Assembly (NCBI GenBank): GCA_036654795.1
Contig: JAVVRI010000089.1
Coordinates: forward strand, 1-12,894
Length of the DNA: 12,894 bases
Origin: JAVVRI01 sp036654795
Lineage (GTDB): Bacteria; Bacteroidota; Bacteroidia; Bacteroidales; Tannerellaceae
Direction: 5' to 3'
A model generated the notes under the pieces. It was not told the DNA's origin. It saw nothing but the letters and a program-made list of their open reading frames with translations, and searched no databases. The position numbers and the translations under genes are program-made. The first letter of the stretch is position 1. Every line of letters begins with the position of its first letter. Shown here in pieces: positions 7,227 to 12,894 of this stretch.

Positions 7227-8066
7227 ATGACTATCAGCATTCCTGATACGTTAACTACTGATAATTCGGAAAAATATAGTGTGTCCATCCGGCTTTCGTC
7301 GGGTGGACTTTCTTTTTCCGGTTATGACACGTTGACAAGTGGACATTTCTTTTACCGAAGTGTAGAGTTCGATCGGAGCAAGCCTTTCTTGGCTTCATTG
7401 AAGGAGTTCTTCTTTGCACATTCTTTTCTTGCCTATACATATAAACATACGTATGTGGTCTGTGTCTCTCCTGAATATGCGTTGGTTCCTGACGCGATGT
7501 TCGACGAGGATCAGCAGGAGCGTATGCAGTCGTGTTAAATTTATTCACCCCACGCGCACAGCTTGAGCAATCCGTTGAAGGAGGAACATGCACGGTTGTT
7601 GTTTGGCATGGATGAAGAGGTGTATGAGTTCTGCTCCCGCTCGTTGGCGAATCCTCGTTTTGTACATTCGGTAACCCCGCTACTTTGTCTGTGGAAGAGG
7701 CAGAGCTCGCATCAGCTTTCTAAAAAGATGTATGTGGTGATTCATCGCAAGGCGATGGATGTTGTCTGTTATGCGCAGGGTAAGTTGCTTTTTGCTAATT
7801 CGTTTGAAGCGGAACAATCCTCTGACCGTCTTTATTACATTTTACATGTTTGGCGCCAAGTGGGAATGAATCAGTTGAAAGACCAGTTGTTCCTTTCCGG
7901 TGAAACCGTATTGCGTACCGGTGTGGAGCAAACCTTGCAGGCTTATTTGCAAAATATCGCTTTGATAGAAATACCTTCAGAAGCGTACCTGATGGGGACG
8001 GATGTTGCGAAAGCACCTGCCGACCTGATTGCGTTAGCTACTTGCGAAGGTTTGTTATTTACCTAA
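7227..8066 (+). pseudogene. DUF3822 family protein interrupted by an in-frame stop
   Basis: Two open stretches, 7227-7538 and from 7539 to 8066, are in the same frame and together give a normal-length DUF3822 protein of about 279 codons. The first part has IPDTL, SIRLSSGGLSFSGYD and VCVSPEYALVP; the second has LSNPLKEE, LLFGMDEEVYEF and QLFLSGET. They are separated only by TAA at 7536-7538 (codon 104). The second part has 175 further codons without a stop, so the break looks recent, or is a sequencing error or a read-through site. If translation restarted, TTG 7563 or ATG 7608 would be candidates, but neither gives a complete domain. DUF3822 is a Bacteroidetes family of unknown function. The middle stretch (MYVVIHRKAMDVVCYAQGKL, then LLFANSFE) has the look of actin-like PilM/GspL proteins, which is my inference. 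rsmD starts 17 bases downstream. Confidence 0.85.
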
Positions 8067-8083
8067 ATAAACAGAATATATAT

Positions 8084-8638
8084 ATGCGAATTATCAGTGG
8101 AATATACGGCCATCGCCGTTTTACCGTTCCTTCTACCTTTAGTGCCCGTCCGACAACAGACTTTGCCAAAGAGAATCTGTTTAATGTGCTAGTCCATCTG
8201 ATCGACTTGGAGGGTGCTGACGCGTTGGATTTGTTTGCCGGTACCGGCAGTATCTCTTTTGAACTCCTTTCGCATGAGTGCCGCCGCGTGACGACGGTGG
8301 AAAAAAATGGTGCGCATGCTGCCTTTATTGCCAAAGTGGCTACAGAACTGAAGACAGACGCGCTCAATTTGATCCGTGGCGACGTTTTCCGCTACTTATC
8401 AACAGCAAAGGAGGAAAGCTTCGACTTTATATTTGCCGACCCTCCTTACGCCTTAAAAGAGCTTCCGGAAGTGCCTGTTATTGTGTTCGAACGTAAGTTG
8501 CTGCGTCCGGGCGGTGTGATGGTGATGGAGCATCCGCGTACGAATGACTTCTCAGCGCACCCTAACTTTAATCAGTTGCGTACCTATGGCTCTGTTAACT
8601 TTAGTATTTTTACCCGAGACGAGGAAGTGGTAGAATAA
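8084..8638 (+). CDS. rsmD: 16S rRNA (guanine(966)-N2)-methyltransferase
   Basis: RsmD methylates N2 of G966 in 16S rRNA during assembly of the small subunit. The 184-residue product begins MRIISGIYGHRRF, the family's N-terminal pattern, and continues with RPTTDFAKENLFN. The S-adenosylmethionine loop is DLFAGTGS at 49-56 and the catalytic motif is DPPY at 119-122, typical of N2-guanine methyltransferases. An upstream ATG at 8042 would add 14 residues overlapping the end of DUF3822; the family pattern begins at 8084, so that start is chosen. It is the last gene of the rightward operon and ends 10 bases from the end of a convergent lipoprotein gene. I see only a weak A+T-rich dyad there, with no convincing terminator. 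Confidence 0.95.
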   Translation: MRIISGIYGHRRFTVPSTFSARPTTDFAKENLFNVLVHLIDLEGADALDLFAGTGSISFELLSHECRRVTTVEKNGAHAAFIAKVATELKTDALNLIRGDVFRYLSTAKEESFDFIFADPPYALKELPEVPVIVFERKLLRPGGVMVMEHPRTNDFSAHPNFNQLRTYGSVNFSIFTRDEEVVE

Positions 8639-8648
8639 AGGGCTTTCT

Positions 8649-9287
8649 CTATTCTGTCTTTTCTTCTGTCAATACCGTATTTCCCGACACGAGCTGCGTC
8701 CCTTCCCAACGACCGTTTATCTCCATTCGTTCGCCGGAGTGGACGTTTTCCAACACGGCGTGATAGGAGGCTTTGATGCGGTAGCCATCTTTACGTTCGG
8801 CTATTTTGATTTGGGTATGTGGAGCGATTCTTACCACTTGCTCCACCCACCTTGTCGGCTGGATGTGTTCTTGCTCTTTCCCAAAGGCGAAGAGGTAGGT
8901 ATGCGGGGTGAGGCCTTGAATGAGGGGTGTGCAGTCTATCTTGGGCACACGTACTAGGATCTCGTTGATGTTGTTTCCCTCCGGCAAAGCCTCTTTCGGC
9001 GCATAAAACAGCGAGGTGTCTTTGGGCTGCAGAGTCGAAAGATAGGTTCTGCTGGCTATTATATTTCCCGAATTCTGAAAGTATAACACTTCTTCTTTTC
9101 CTTCTACCGGTATGAAATTATCCTTGGTGTCCGGTGTAAAATCTATGGATACCAACTTATATTCAGGCAAGGCCGGTTTAGGCTCAACCTGCCCCGAATT
9201 GTCTATTATCTCATCACCACCACACGAAACGTGGCACAACAGACTAAAGCTAAAAAGAATAATGCTTAACCAGTGTTTTTGATTCAT
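8649..9287 (-). CDS. Small lipoprotein of unknown function
   Basis: The 212-residue protein has a hydrophobic leader (residues 6-18) and a likely lipidated cysteine at C22 in HVSC, followed by GGDE. Acidic residues right after the cysteine resemble the surface-export signal of Bacteroidetes lipoproteins, so display on the cell surface is possible. The mature part has predicted beta-rich stretches and no motif I recognise; there is no SusC/SusD pair nearby. The ATG at 9287 is supported by the signal peptide and by a canonical Bacteroides promoter 60-91 bases upstream. It is monocistronic by position: cardiolipin synthase lies upstream on the same strand, but the promoter sits between them. It ends 10 bases from rsmD, tail to tail. 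Confidence 0.8.
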   Translation of the reverse strand: MNQKHWLSIILFSFSLLCHVSCGGDEIIDNSGQVEPKPALPEYKLVSIDFTPDTKDNFIPVEGKEEVLYFQNSGNIIASRTYLSTLQPKDTSLFYAPKEALPEGNNINEILVRVPKIDCTPLIQGLTPHTYLFAFGKEQEHIQPTRWVEQVVRIAPHTQIKIAERKDGYRIKASYHAVLENVHSGERMEINGRWEGTQLVSGNTVLTEEKTE

Positions 9288-9346
9288 GATCTTCTGTCTT
9301 TTTAATACATTCTTGCGTGAAGACTAACCGATGCTTCCCGAATGAG

Positions 9347-9378
9347 GCAAATATACATCATAGCAATGAAACAGCAAA
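9347..9378 (-). promoter_or_regulatory. Full Bacteroides -33/-7 promoter of the lipoprotein gene
   Basis: Leftward, TTTG (bases 9378-9375) is followed by a 19-base spacer and TATATTTGC (9355-9347). Both elements and the spacing match the sigma-ABfr consensus TTTG-N19-21-TAnnTTTGY. Transcription would begin near 9340, giving a leader of about 50 bases. This is the best promoter in the window. Confidence 0.8.
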
Positions 9379-9394
9379 GAAATAAAATGTATAT

Positions 9395-10831
9395 TTAAAG
9401 CAGTGGAGAAAATAGGCGCATAAACGACTCTGCCATCCGTTGCTTACGTGGCCGCTTCAGCCAGCGCGAGGGCACTAGCCGGTCGCAATGATGCAAATCG
9501 GAATGAAATATCTTTTTCATCTGCAGGGCGAACGCTTCCTGATAGACAAAGGCGTTGATCTCGAAGTTGTGCTCCAGGCTTCGGAAGTCCATGTTAGCCG
9601 AGCCGATGCAGGTCAGTGAGTCGTCGCACACGATCAACTTGGCATGCAAGAAGCCCGGATTATAGAAGTAGACTTTAACACCTGCCTTGACCATCTCGTC
9701 AATAAAAGAATGGGTCGCCATGTTTGCCGAGCGTGTATCCGAACGCCGGGGGAGCATCAGCCGCACATCCACCCCGCCCAATGCTGCTGCTTGCAGTGCC
9801 TGGTTGAGCCCTTCGGTCGGGAGGAAGTAGGGCGTCTGTATATAGATGTATTTCTTGGCATTTGCTATCGTGAAGATAGCCCCTTGCAGCAGTGTGCGCC
9901 ATTGACCGACCGGTCCGCTGGTCGCGATCTGCATAATGTTGTTTGTGTAGATCTCGGTCGGCGGATAGTAGGCGGCATCCTTGAGTAGCTCCTTGCTGAC
10001 CACATACCAGTCGATGAGGAAGGCCGATTGCAACCCATGTACCCCTCTGCCTACAATTTTGAAGTGCGTATCCCTCCATGTGCCCCATGCTACGCCATAT
10101 GCATAGCGGTCGGCAATGTTCATCCCCCCCATAAAGCCTACGCGGCCGTCTATTACCACAATCTTTCGGTGGTTCCGATAGTTTACTTTGCTGGTAAATA
10201 CCGGGAAAGCTACTTTCAGAAAGGCATAGACTTCGATGCCCGCCGCCTTCATCTCGTTGTAGAAGCGGCTCTTCACGTTCCAACAGCCCACATCGTCGTA
10301 TAGCACCCGCACCCGCACCCCCTCTTTAGCCTTTGCGATCAGCGCTTCTTTCACGCGGTTGCCTATTTTATCGTCGGCGAAGATGTAATATTGTAGGTGT
10401 ATGTGGTGCTTGGCGCGACCGATCTCTTCCAGCAGGGCGTCAAACTTCTCGGCACCGGTCGTATAGATGCTGATGCTACTGCCATAGAGCAACGACGATT
10501 GGTTGCTGTTGCTGAGCAGCGTGACGAGCGGTTGATATTGAGCCGGCACCGGGCAGCTGTCTTGTGGCAGCTTACCTCCGTGCGGACGCTTCATGATGCG
10601 TTTATAGGTACGCCGTGAGATGATGCGCTGCTTCCTATTGTCCTGTCCAAAGAAGAAGTAAACAAGCAAACCAATCCCCGGAGCCAATAGGAGTACAATT
10701 ACCCAAGGAATCGTTTTCAGCGGATTCCTGTTTTCGGTAATAATAACCAGAATTAGTCCTAGGATGGTTACACTATATAATATGATAAATAGAGTGCCAA
10801 CAATGAATTGTATATGGATAGTTGCTAACAT
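9395..10831 (-). CDS. cls: Cardiolipin synthase (phospholipase D family)
   Basis: Cardiolipin synthase joins two phosphatidylglycerol molecules (or closely related phospholipids) in the inner membrane. The 478-residue protein has two N-terminal membrane segments, at about residues 9-31 and 42-61, then two phospholipase D HKD motifs: NHRKIVVID with H221, K223 and D228, and LHAKLIVCDD with H396, K398 and D403. Each is followed by the usual Gly/Asn-rich stretch (GFMGGMN and GSANMD). Length, membrane anchors and both catalytic motifs match bacterial ClsA-type enzymes, so it should be active. Its donor preference, ClsA-like or otherwise, cannot be read from the sequence. A -7 element lies about 175 bases upstream, beyond a gene remnant, so the leader of this mRNA may be unusually long. 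Confidence 0.93.
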   Translation of the reverse strand: MLATIHIQFIVGTLFIILYSVTILGLILVIITENRNPLKTIPWVIVLLLAPGIGLLVYFFFGQDNRKQRIISRRTYKRIMKRPHGGKLPQDSCPVPAQYQPLVTLLSNSNQSSLLYGSSISIYTTGAEKFDALLEEIGRAKHHIHLQYYIFADDKIGNRVKEALIAKAKEGVRVRVLYDDVGCWNVKSRFYNEMKAAGIEVYAFLKVAFPVFTSKVNYRNHRKIVVIDGRVGFMGGMNIADRYAYGVAWGTWRDTHFKIVGRGVHGLQSAFLIDWYVVSKELLKDAAYYPPTEIYTNNIMQIATSGPVGQWRTLLQGAIFTIANAKKYIYIQTPYFLPTEGLNQALQAAALGGVDVRLMLPRRSDTRSANMATHSFIDEMVKAGVKVYFYNPGFLHAKLIVCDDSLTCIGSANMDFRSLEHNFEINAFVYQEAFALQMKKIFHSDLHHCDRLVPSRWLKRPRKQRMAESFMRLFSPLL

Positions 10832-10843
10832 TTGATCAATCAG

Positions 10844-10946
10844 CTAGCGCCCAATGTTGCGCGTGTACTTGTCGAAGTCTACGAAGTTTCTCGAAGCTTT
10901 GTGTCCCGATGGGATATTTGCGGATGGAGCGGGGTATTGTTTCCAT
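10844..10946 (-). pseudogene. N-terminal remnant, probably of an AAA-ATPase-like/PD-(D/E)XK protein
   Basis: An ATG at 10946 opens METIPRSIRKYPIGTQSFEK in frame, then LR. Members of the large Bacteroides family with an AAA-ATPase-like and a PD-(D/E)XK domain typically begin with a Tyr-Pro-Ile-Gly-x-x-x-Phe-Glu stretch followed by VYVDKT. Here, after a shift of one frame at about 10882, the sequence reads VDFDKYTRNI before a TAG at 10844, which is similar in order to that second motif. The unshifted frame ends at 10838 after 36 residues. The P-loop and everything after it are missing, so this is read as a decayed stub of at most about 35 codons. An alternative is a leader peptide of cls, whose ATG is only 12 bases beyond the remnant. 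The family assignment is from memory of the motif. Confidence 0.5.
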
Positions 10947-11005
10947 ATATATTATAATATGTATCTAATAATGCTTATTGTTTTTGCTTTCGCTGTACTC
11001 TACGG

Positions 11006-11014
11006 ACAAAGATA
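11006..11014 (-). promoter_or_regulatory. Bacteroides -7 promoter element upstream of the remnant and cls
   Basis: Leftward the bases are TATCTTTGT, an exact TAnnTTTGY match; no TTTG -33 partner is seen. It lies about 60 bases before the ATG of the remnant and 175 before cls. It was probably the promoter of the lost gene and may now drive cls; no nearer element was found. Confidence 0.5.
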
Positions 11015-11091
11015 GTAAATTGATTGATTGACCAGAACGAAATGTGGTAAAATAGCCTTTTTTTTACCCCTATCGTTTTGCGGGGTTATAC

Positions 11092-11128
11092 CGATGAGTT
11101 TTGTAAATGGCCTCGATGAGTTGGTAAA
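11092..11128. repeat. Pair of direct repeats, 22-base period
   Basis: CGATGAGTTTTGTAAA (11092-11107) and CGATGAGTTGGTAAA (11114-11128) share 13 or more positions, counting one gap, and start 22 bases apart, about two helical turns. They lie 78-122 bases upstream of the -7 element at 11006-11014. Spacing near 21 bases is typical of AraC-family direct-repeat operators, and an AraC gene is adjacent, but no binding is shown. Confidence 0.4.
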
Positions 11129-11238
11129 GTCATAGGGGAGCAGGTTGGGGCAACATTTTTGTTAAATAGGTGCTTAACGGAGCAATTGAGTATATTCCAC
11201 GCAAGACCAAAGAAGGACGACCGCTTTGTTTTGTTTAC

Positions 11239-12075
11239 TTATAGTCTTCCTCTGAATTGCATGGGAGATTCTCCTGTTTGTTTTCTGAAGAAACGGGCAA
11301 AGAAAGAAGAATTTGGGAAGTGTAACTCTTCGGTAATCTCCGTCACGCTTTTATCAGTGGACTTCAATAGCAACTTGGCCTCTTTTATGATGAAGTCCGA
11401 TACCCAAAAGTAGAACGTGTTGCCGGTGACTTCCTTGATGACGCGTAACAGGTATTTGTCGGAAATACATAACTGCCCGGCATAGAAGGCTGTTGTTCGT
11501 TCTTCTTTATAATGTCCGTGCAACAGTCGGAAGAAACCATCTGTCAGTTCCTTCTTGCGCGAAAGAGAGATCTCCACCGCACGTCCCGAATAAATCCGGC
11601 TCACTTCGAGTATCAAAGAGAACAGAAGTCCTTTGACTACTCCAATCTGACTGTTGGCACTCTGATGGCGGTTGCTTATGAAATCGTAGTATTGCATCAG
11701 CAGGGTTGAAGAGTCGAGCGGAAGAAATGGCATTGCGCCCATTTTGTCGGAGACGTCAGCCTTCAGCAGCAAGGGTAAATCGGCCAGAAAGTCATACTCG
11801 AAATAGAGGTACTCGAAACGGAAATCATCGGAATGAGAAAGTAGCGAAAGCAGGTGGTTGGGAGTGAGGCAAACAAACGTGCTCCGCTGAAATGTGTAAG
11901 TCCGCCCGTCAATCTCTATCAACGCTTCTCCTTGAAGACCGATGATGAAATAGACACCTTTCCGGTCATTTCTCACCAATTTCTTTTCAGGAAACAGGAA
12001 GGTCAAGTCGCCGGATGTGCCGGACAGCTCAAATCCTGCTGAAGAATGATTTTCCGCAGTGGAAGCGTGTGCCAT
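11239..12075 (-). CDS. AraC-family transcriptional regulator
   Basis: From the ATG at 12075 the protein has 278 residues. The N-terminal 180 or so look like a cupin-type sensing domain, with beta-rich stretches such as GVYFIIGLQGEALIEIDG and FEYLYFEYDF. The C-terminal 82 residues form the double helix-turn-helix DNA-binding domain. Helix pair one is around LCISDKYLLRVIKEVTG (about 200-218) and pair two around VTEITEELHFPNSSFFARFF (about 244-263), ending GESPMQFR, a variant of the family's GxxPxxFR. The ligand is not predictable. An upstream ATG at 12123 would add 16 residues, but they overlap the promoter element at 12103-12111, so 12075 is preferred. It stands head to head with a truncated drug transporter, a common regulator-efflux arrangement; its target may therefore be damaged. 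Confidence 0.88.
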   Translation of the reverse strand: MAHASTAENHSSAGFELSGTSGDLTFLFPEKKLVRNDRKGVYFIIGLQGEALIEIDGRTYTFQRSTFVCLTPNHLLSLLSHSDDFRFEYLYFEYDFLADLPLLLKADVSDKMGAMPFLPLDSSTLLMQYYDFISNRHQSANSQIGVVKGLLFSLILEVSRIYSGRAVEISLSRKKELTDGFFRLLHGHYKEERTTAFYAGQLCISDKYLLRVIKEVTGNTFYFWVSDFIIKEAKLLLKSTDKSVTEITEELHFPNSSFFARFFRKQTGESPMQFRGRL

Positions 12076-12102
12076 ATACCTATATATATTTAAGATAGAG
12101 AC

Positions 12103-12111
12103 ACAAAAATA
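12103..12111 (-). promoter_or_regulatory. Bacteroides -7 promoter element of the AraC gene
   Basis: Leftward the bases are TATTTTTGT, an exact TAnnTTTGY match, 27 bases before the ATG at 12075. The expected -33 position (about 12131-12135) lies inside transporter coding sequence and has no TTTG. The upstream half of the promoter may have been lost with the deletion that truncated the transporter. Confidence 0.55.
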
Positions 12112-12121
12112 GATAAAATTC

Positions 12122-12637
12122 ATGAGATTGCTGCACGATGGTCACCATTTCGGGTTGTCGCCTATCTGCTACAGCCTGTGTTTCGGTATCAATGCGCTGG
12201 GTATCATGTTTGGCAGTCTGGCGGTATCGACGTTTAAAGATGCCCGTCATGCGCTGCGAGTAGGCACTATGGGGTTCATGCTGGCAAGCTTCCTTATTGG
12301 TGTCGTCCTTGTTTTCAGTCATTCAGTGCTGTTGGTAGAGGTCAGTCTTTTCTTCTTCCTCATCTTCCTAGGATTGATTCTGCCCAGCTCCACCACGTTG
12401 GCTTTGGAGCTGGAAAGGGAGAATTCGGGAAACGCCTCTGCTTTGCTTGGATTTTTGATGTTCCTTTTCGGCGGAGTGCTTTCACCACTCACCGGCTTGG
12501 GCAATATGCTCTACTCCACAAGTCTGATAATAATTTTCTGTTGTGCCGGAGCCTGGCTATGCAGCAGAATACCACAATCTAAAATAAACAACTCAGCAGA
12601 AAGCAAAGAAGAGCAGGATGTTGCTAATCTACTGTAA
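12122..12637 (+). pseudogene. C-terminal half of a Bcr/CflA-type MFS drug transporter
   Basis: The 171-codon open frame begins at ATG 12122 and encodes about five membrane segments. HFGLSPICYSLCFG (from near the start), ALRVGTMGFMLASF and a terminal STSLIIIFCCAG fit the second half of Bcr/CflA multidrug exporters of about 390-400 residues. The first half, including the usual N-terminal six helices and probably helix 7, is missing; a TAG in frame at 12110-12112 blocks any extension. The remaining part has no stop or frame break, so the loss is probably recent. It begins immediately at the promoter of the divergent AraC gene, so a deletion from the intergenic region into the transporter is the simplest explanation. 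A five-helix fragment is unlikely to transport. It has no recognisable promoter of its own. Confidence 0.75.
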
Positions 12638-12894
12638 AAGTGGCCGTTTCAACATCCTGCCAATGAACCCTGCCCCGTCCGCTTAATCCCCATATTGAAA
12701 CTGCGCGGATAGAATTTGTCCAGTTTTCTTCTCCCCCCGCGTATTCCTCCGGTAGTAAAGAAAGAGGTCATTGCGTAATTAATCGCCTCTGCTTTGCTCA
12801 GCAGCAAAATTCCGAGCCATGCCCGGCCCGGAATTTTCTATTTGTTATAGCAAATATCAGAGTTTTATGGACGAAAGATGCTGACAATAGGTGA
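12638..12894. other. Intergenic tail with possible repeat-like sequence
   Basis: No confident gene. On the - strand a 40-codon frame (12771-12649) would encode a basic peptide beginning MTSFFTTGGIRGG and containing KFYPRSFNMGIKR, with 8 Lys/Arg and one Asp. An overlapping - frame also reads openly for about 30 codons (RNDLFLYYRR, then GQILSAQFQYGD). Two open frames in the same DNA suggest an intergenic repeat with incidental frames more than a gene. Hairpins fill 12793-12856. Confidence 0.35.
12793..12856. repeat. Three consecutive hairpins
   Basis: TTTGCT (12793-12798) pairs with AGCAAA (12803-12808) around CAGC. AAAATTCCG (12806-12814) pairs with CGGAATTTT (12829-12837), with an inner GCC/GGC pair. 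TATTTG (12839-12844) pairs with CAAATA (12851-12856). The middle stem is the strongest and could end the rightward transporter transcript, although no clean T run follows. The tight run of stems could also be a structured RNA or a REP-like element. Confidence 0.45.

Larger units (their letters stand above)
10947..11238. other. Intergenic region between the AraC gene and the remnant/cls
   Basis: About 290 bases with no convincing gene. It holds a -7 promoter element pointing toward cls, a pair of direct repeats, and a short dyad of ACCCC and GGGGT at about 11067-11086. That dyad is preceded by T residues on the + strand and followed by A residues on the - strand, so it is not an intrinsic terminator in either direction. 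No terminator was seen after the AraC gene. Confidence 0.5.

Noticed and set aside
8632..8655. Dyad AGAATA/TATTCT between the convergent ends of rsmD and the lipoprotein gene
   Set aside because: The stem is short and A+T-rich with no T run on either strand, so it is not called a terminator.
11060..11130. Leftward reading that gives FTKLIGITPQNDR, similar to the end of an AraC protein
   Set aside because: The match is short and degenerate, with no helix-turn-helix sequence in front of it; it is most likely chance beside a complete AraC gene.
12080..12322. Open frame on the - strand over the AraC promoter and the transporter fragment
   Set aside because: It covers clear transporter coding sequence on the other strand and the AraC promoter element, and its product has no recognisable feature.
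1..12894. CRISPR arrays, tRNA or rRNA genes, transposases, integrases
   Set aside because: No regularly spaced repeats, cloverleaf sequences, rRNA signatures or transposase/integrase motifs were found on either strand.

Overview
The window looks like the chromosome of a Bacteroides species (order Bacteroidales). Several starts are preceded by the Bacteroides -7 promoter element TAnnTTTGY, and in one case by a TTTG -33 element 19 bases further upstream. Starts lack strong Shine-Dalgarno sequences, the genes are typical Bacteroidales chromosomal genes (one is a DUF3822 gene next to rsmD), and two lipoproteins have Bacteroides-style signal peptides. The species cannot be told from the sequence alone.

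Layout. 1-1846 (+): the 3' end of rfbD (dTDP-rhamnose synthesis), then prfC (release factor 3), closed by two hairpins, the second a strong terminator. 4967-1922 (-): a four-gene operon of an uncharacterised coiled-coil protein, rsmI, a coiled-coil lipoprotein resembling the Cbp1 family, and a YjjG-like HAD nucleotidase, with a -7 promoter element at 5023-5031. 6494-5079 (-): a RecD/Dda-like SF1 helicase. 6587-8638 (+), divergent from the helicase: a single-pass membrane protein with a pilin-like layout, a DUF3822 gene interrupted by one in-frame stop codon, and rsmD. 9287-8649 (-): a small lipoprotein with a near-perfect promoter. 10831-9395 (-): cardiolipin synthase. 10946-10844 (-): a decayed N-terminal remnant, probably of an AAA-ATPase-like/PD-(D/E)XK gene. 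12075-11239 (-): an AraC-family regulator. 12122-12637 (+): the C-terminal half of a Bcr/CflA-type drug transporter. 12638-12894: no certain gene, but a run of hairpins.

The left three quarters is ordinary housekeeping: translation termination, 16S rRNA methylation (rsmI and rsmD), nucleotide clean-up, DNA helicase and phospholipid synthesis. The right quarter, from about 10840 on, shows decay: a gene remnant, a regulator fused closely to a beheaded transporter, and repeat-like intergenic DNA.

No clear new defence or mobile system is visible. The best candidates for a second look are the membrane protein-DUF3822-rsmD operon, whose first two products resemble a pseudopilin and a PilM/GspL-like protein in layout; the lone TAA inside DUF3822; and the AraC/transporter deletion junction.
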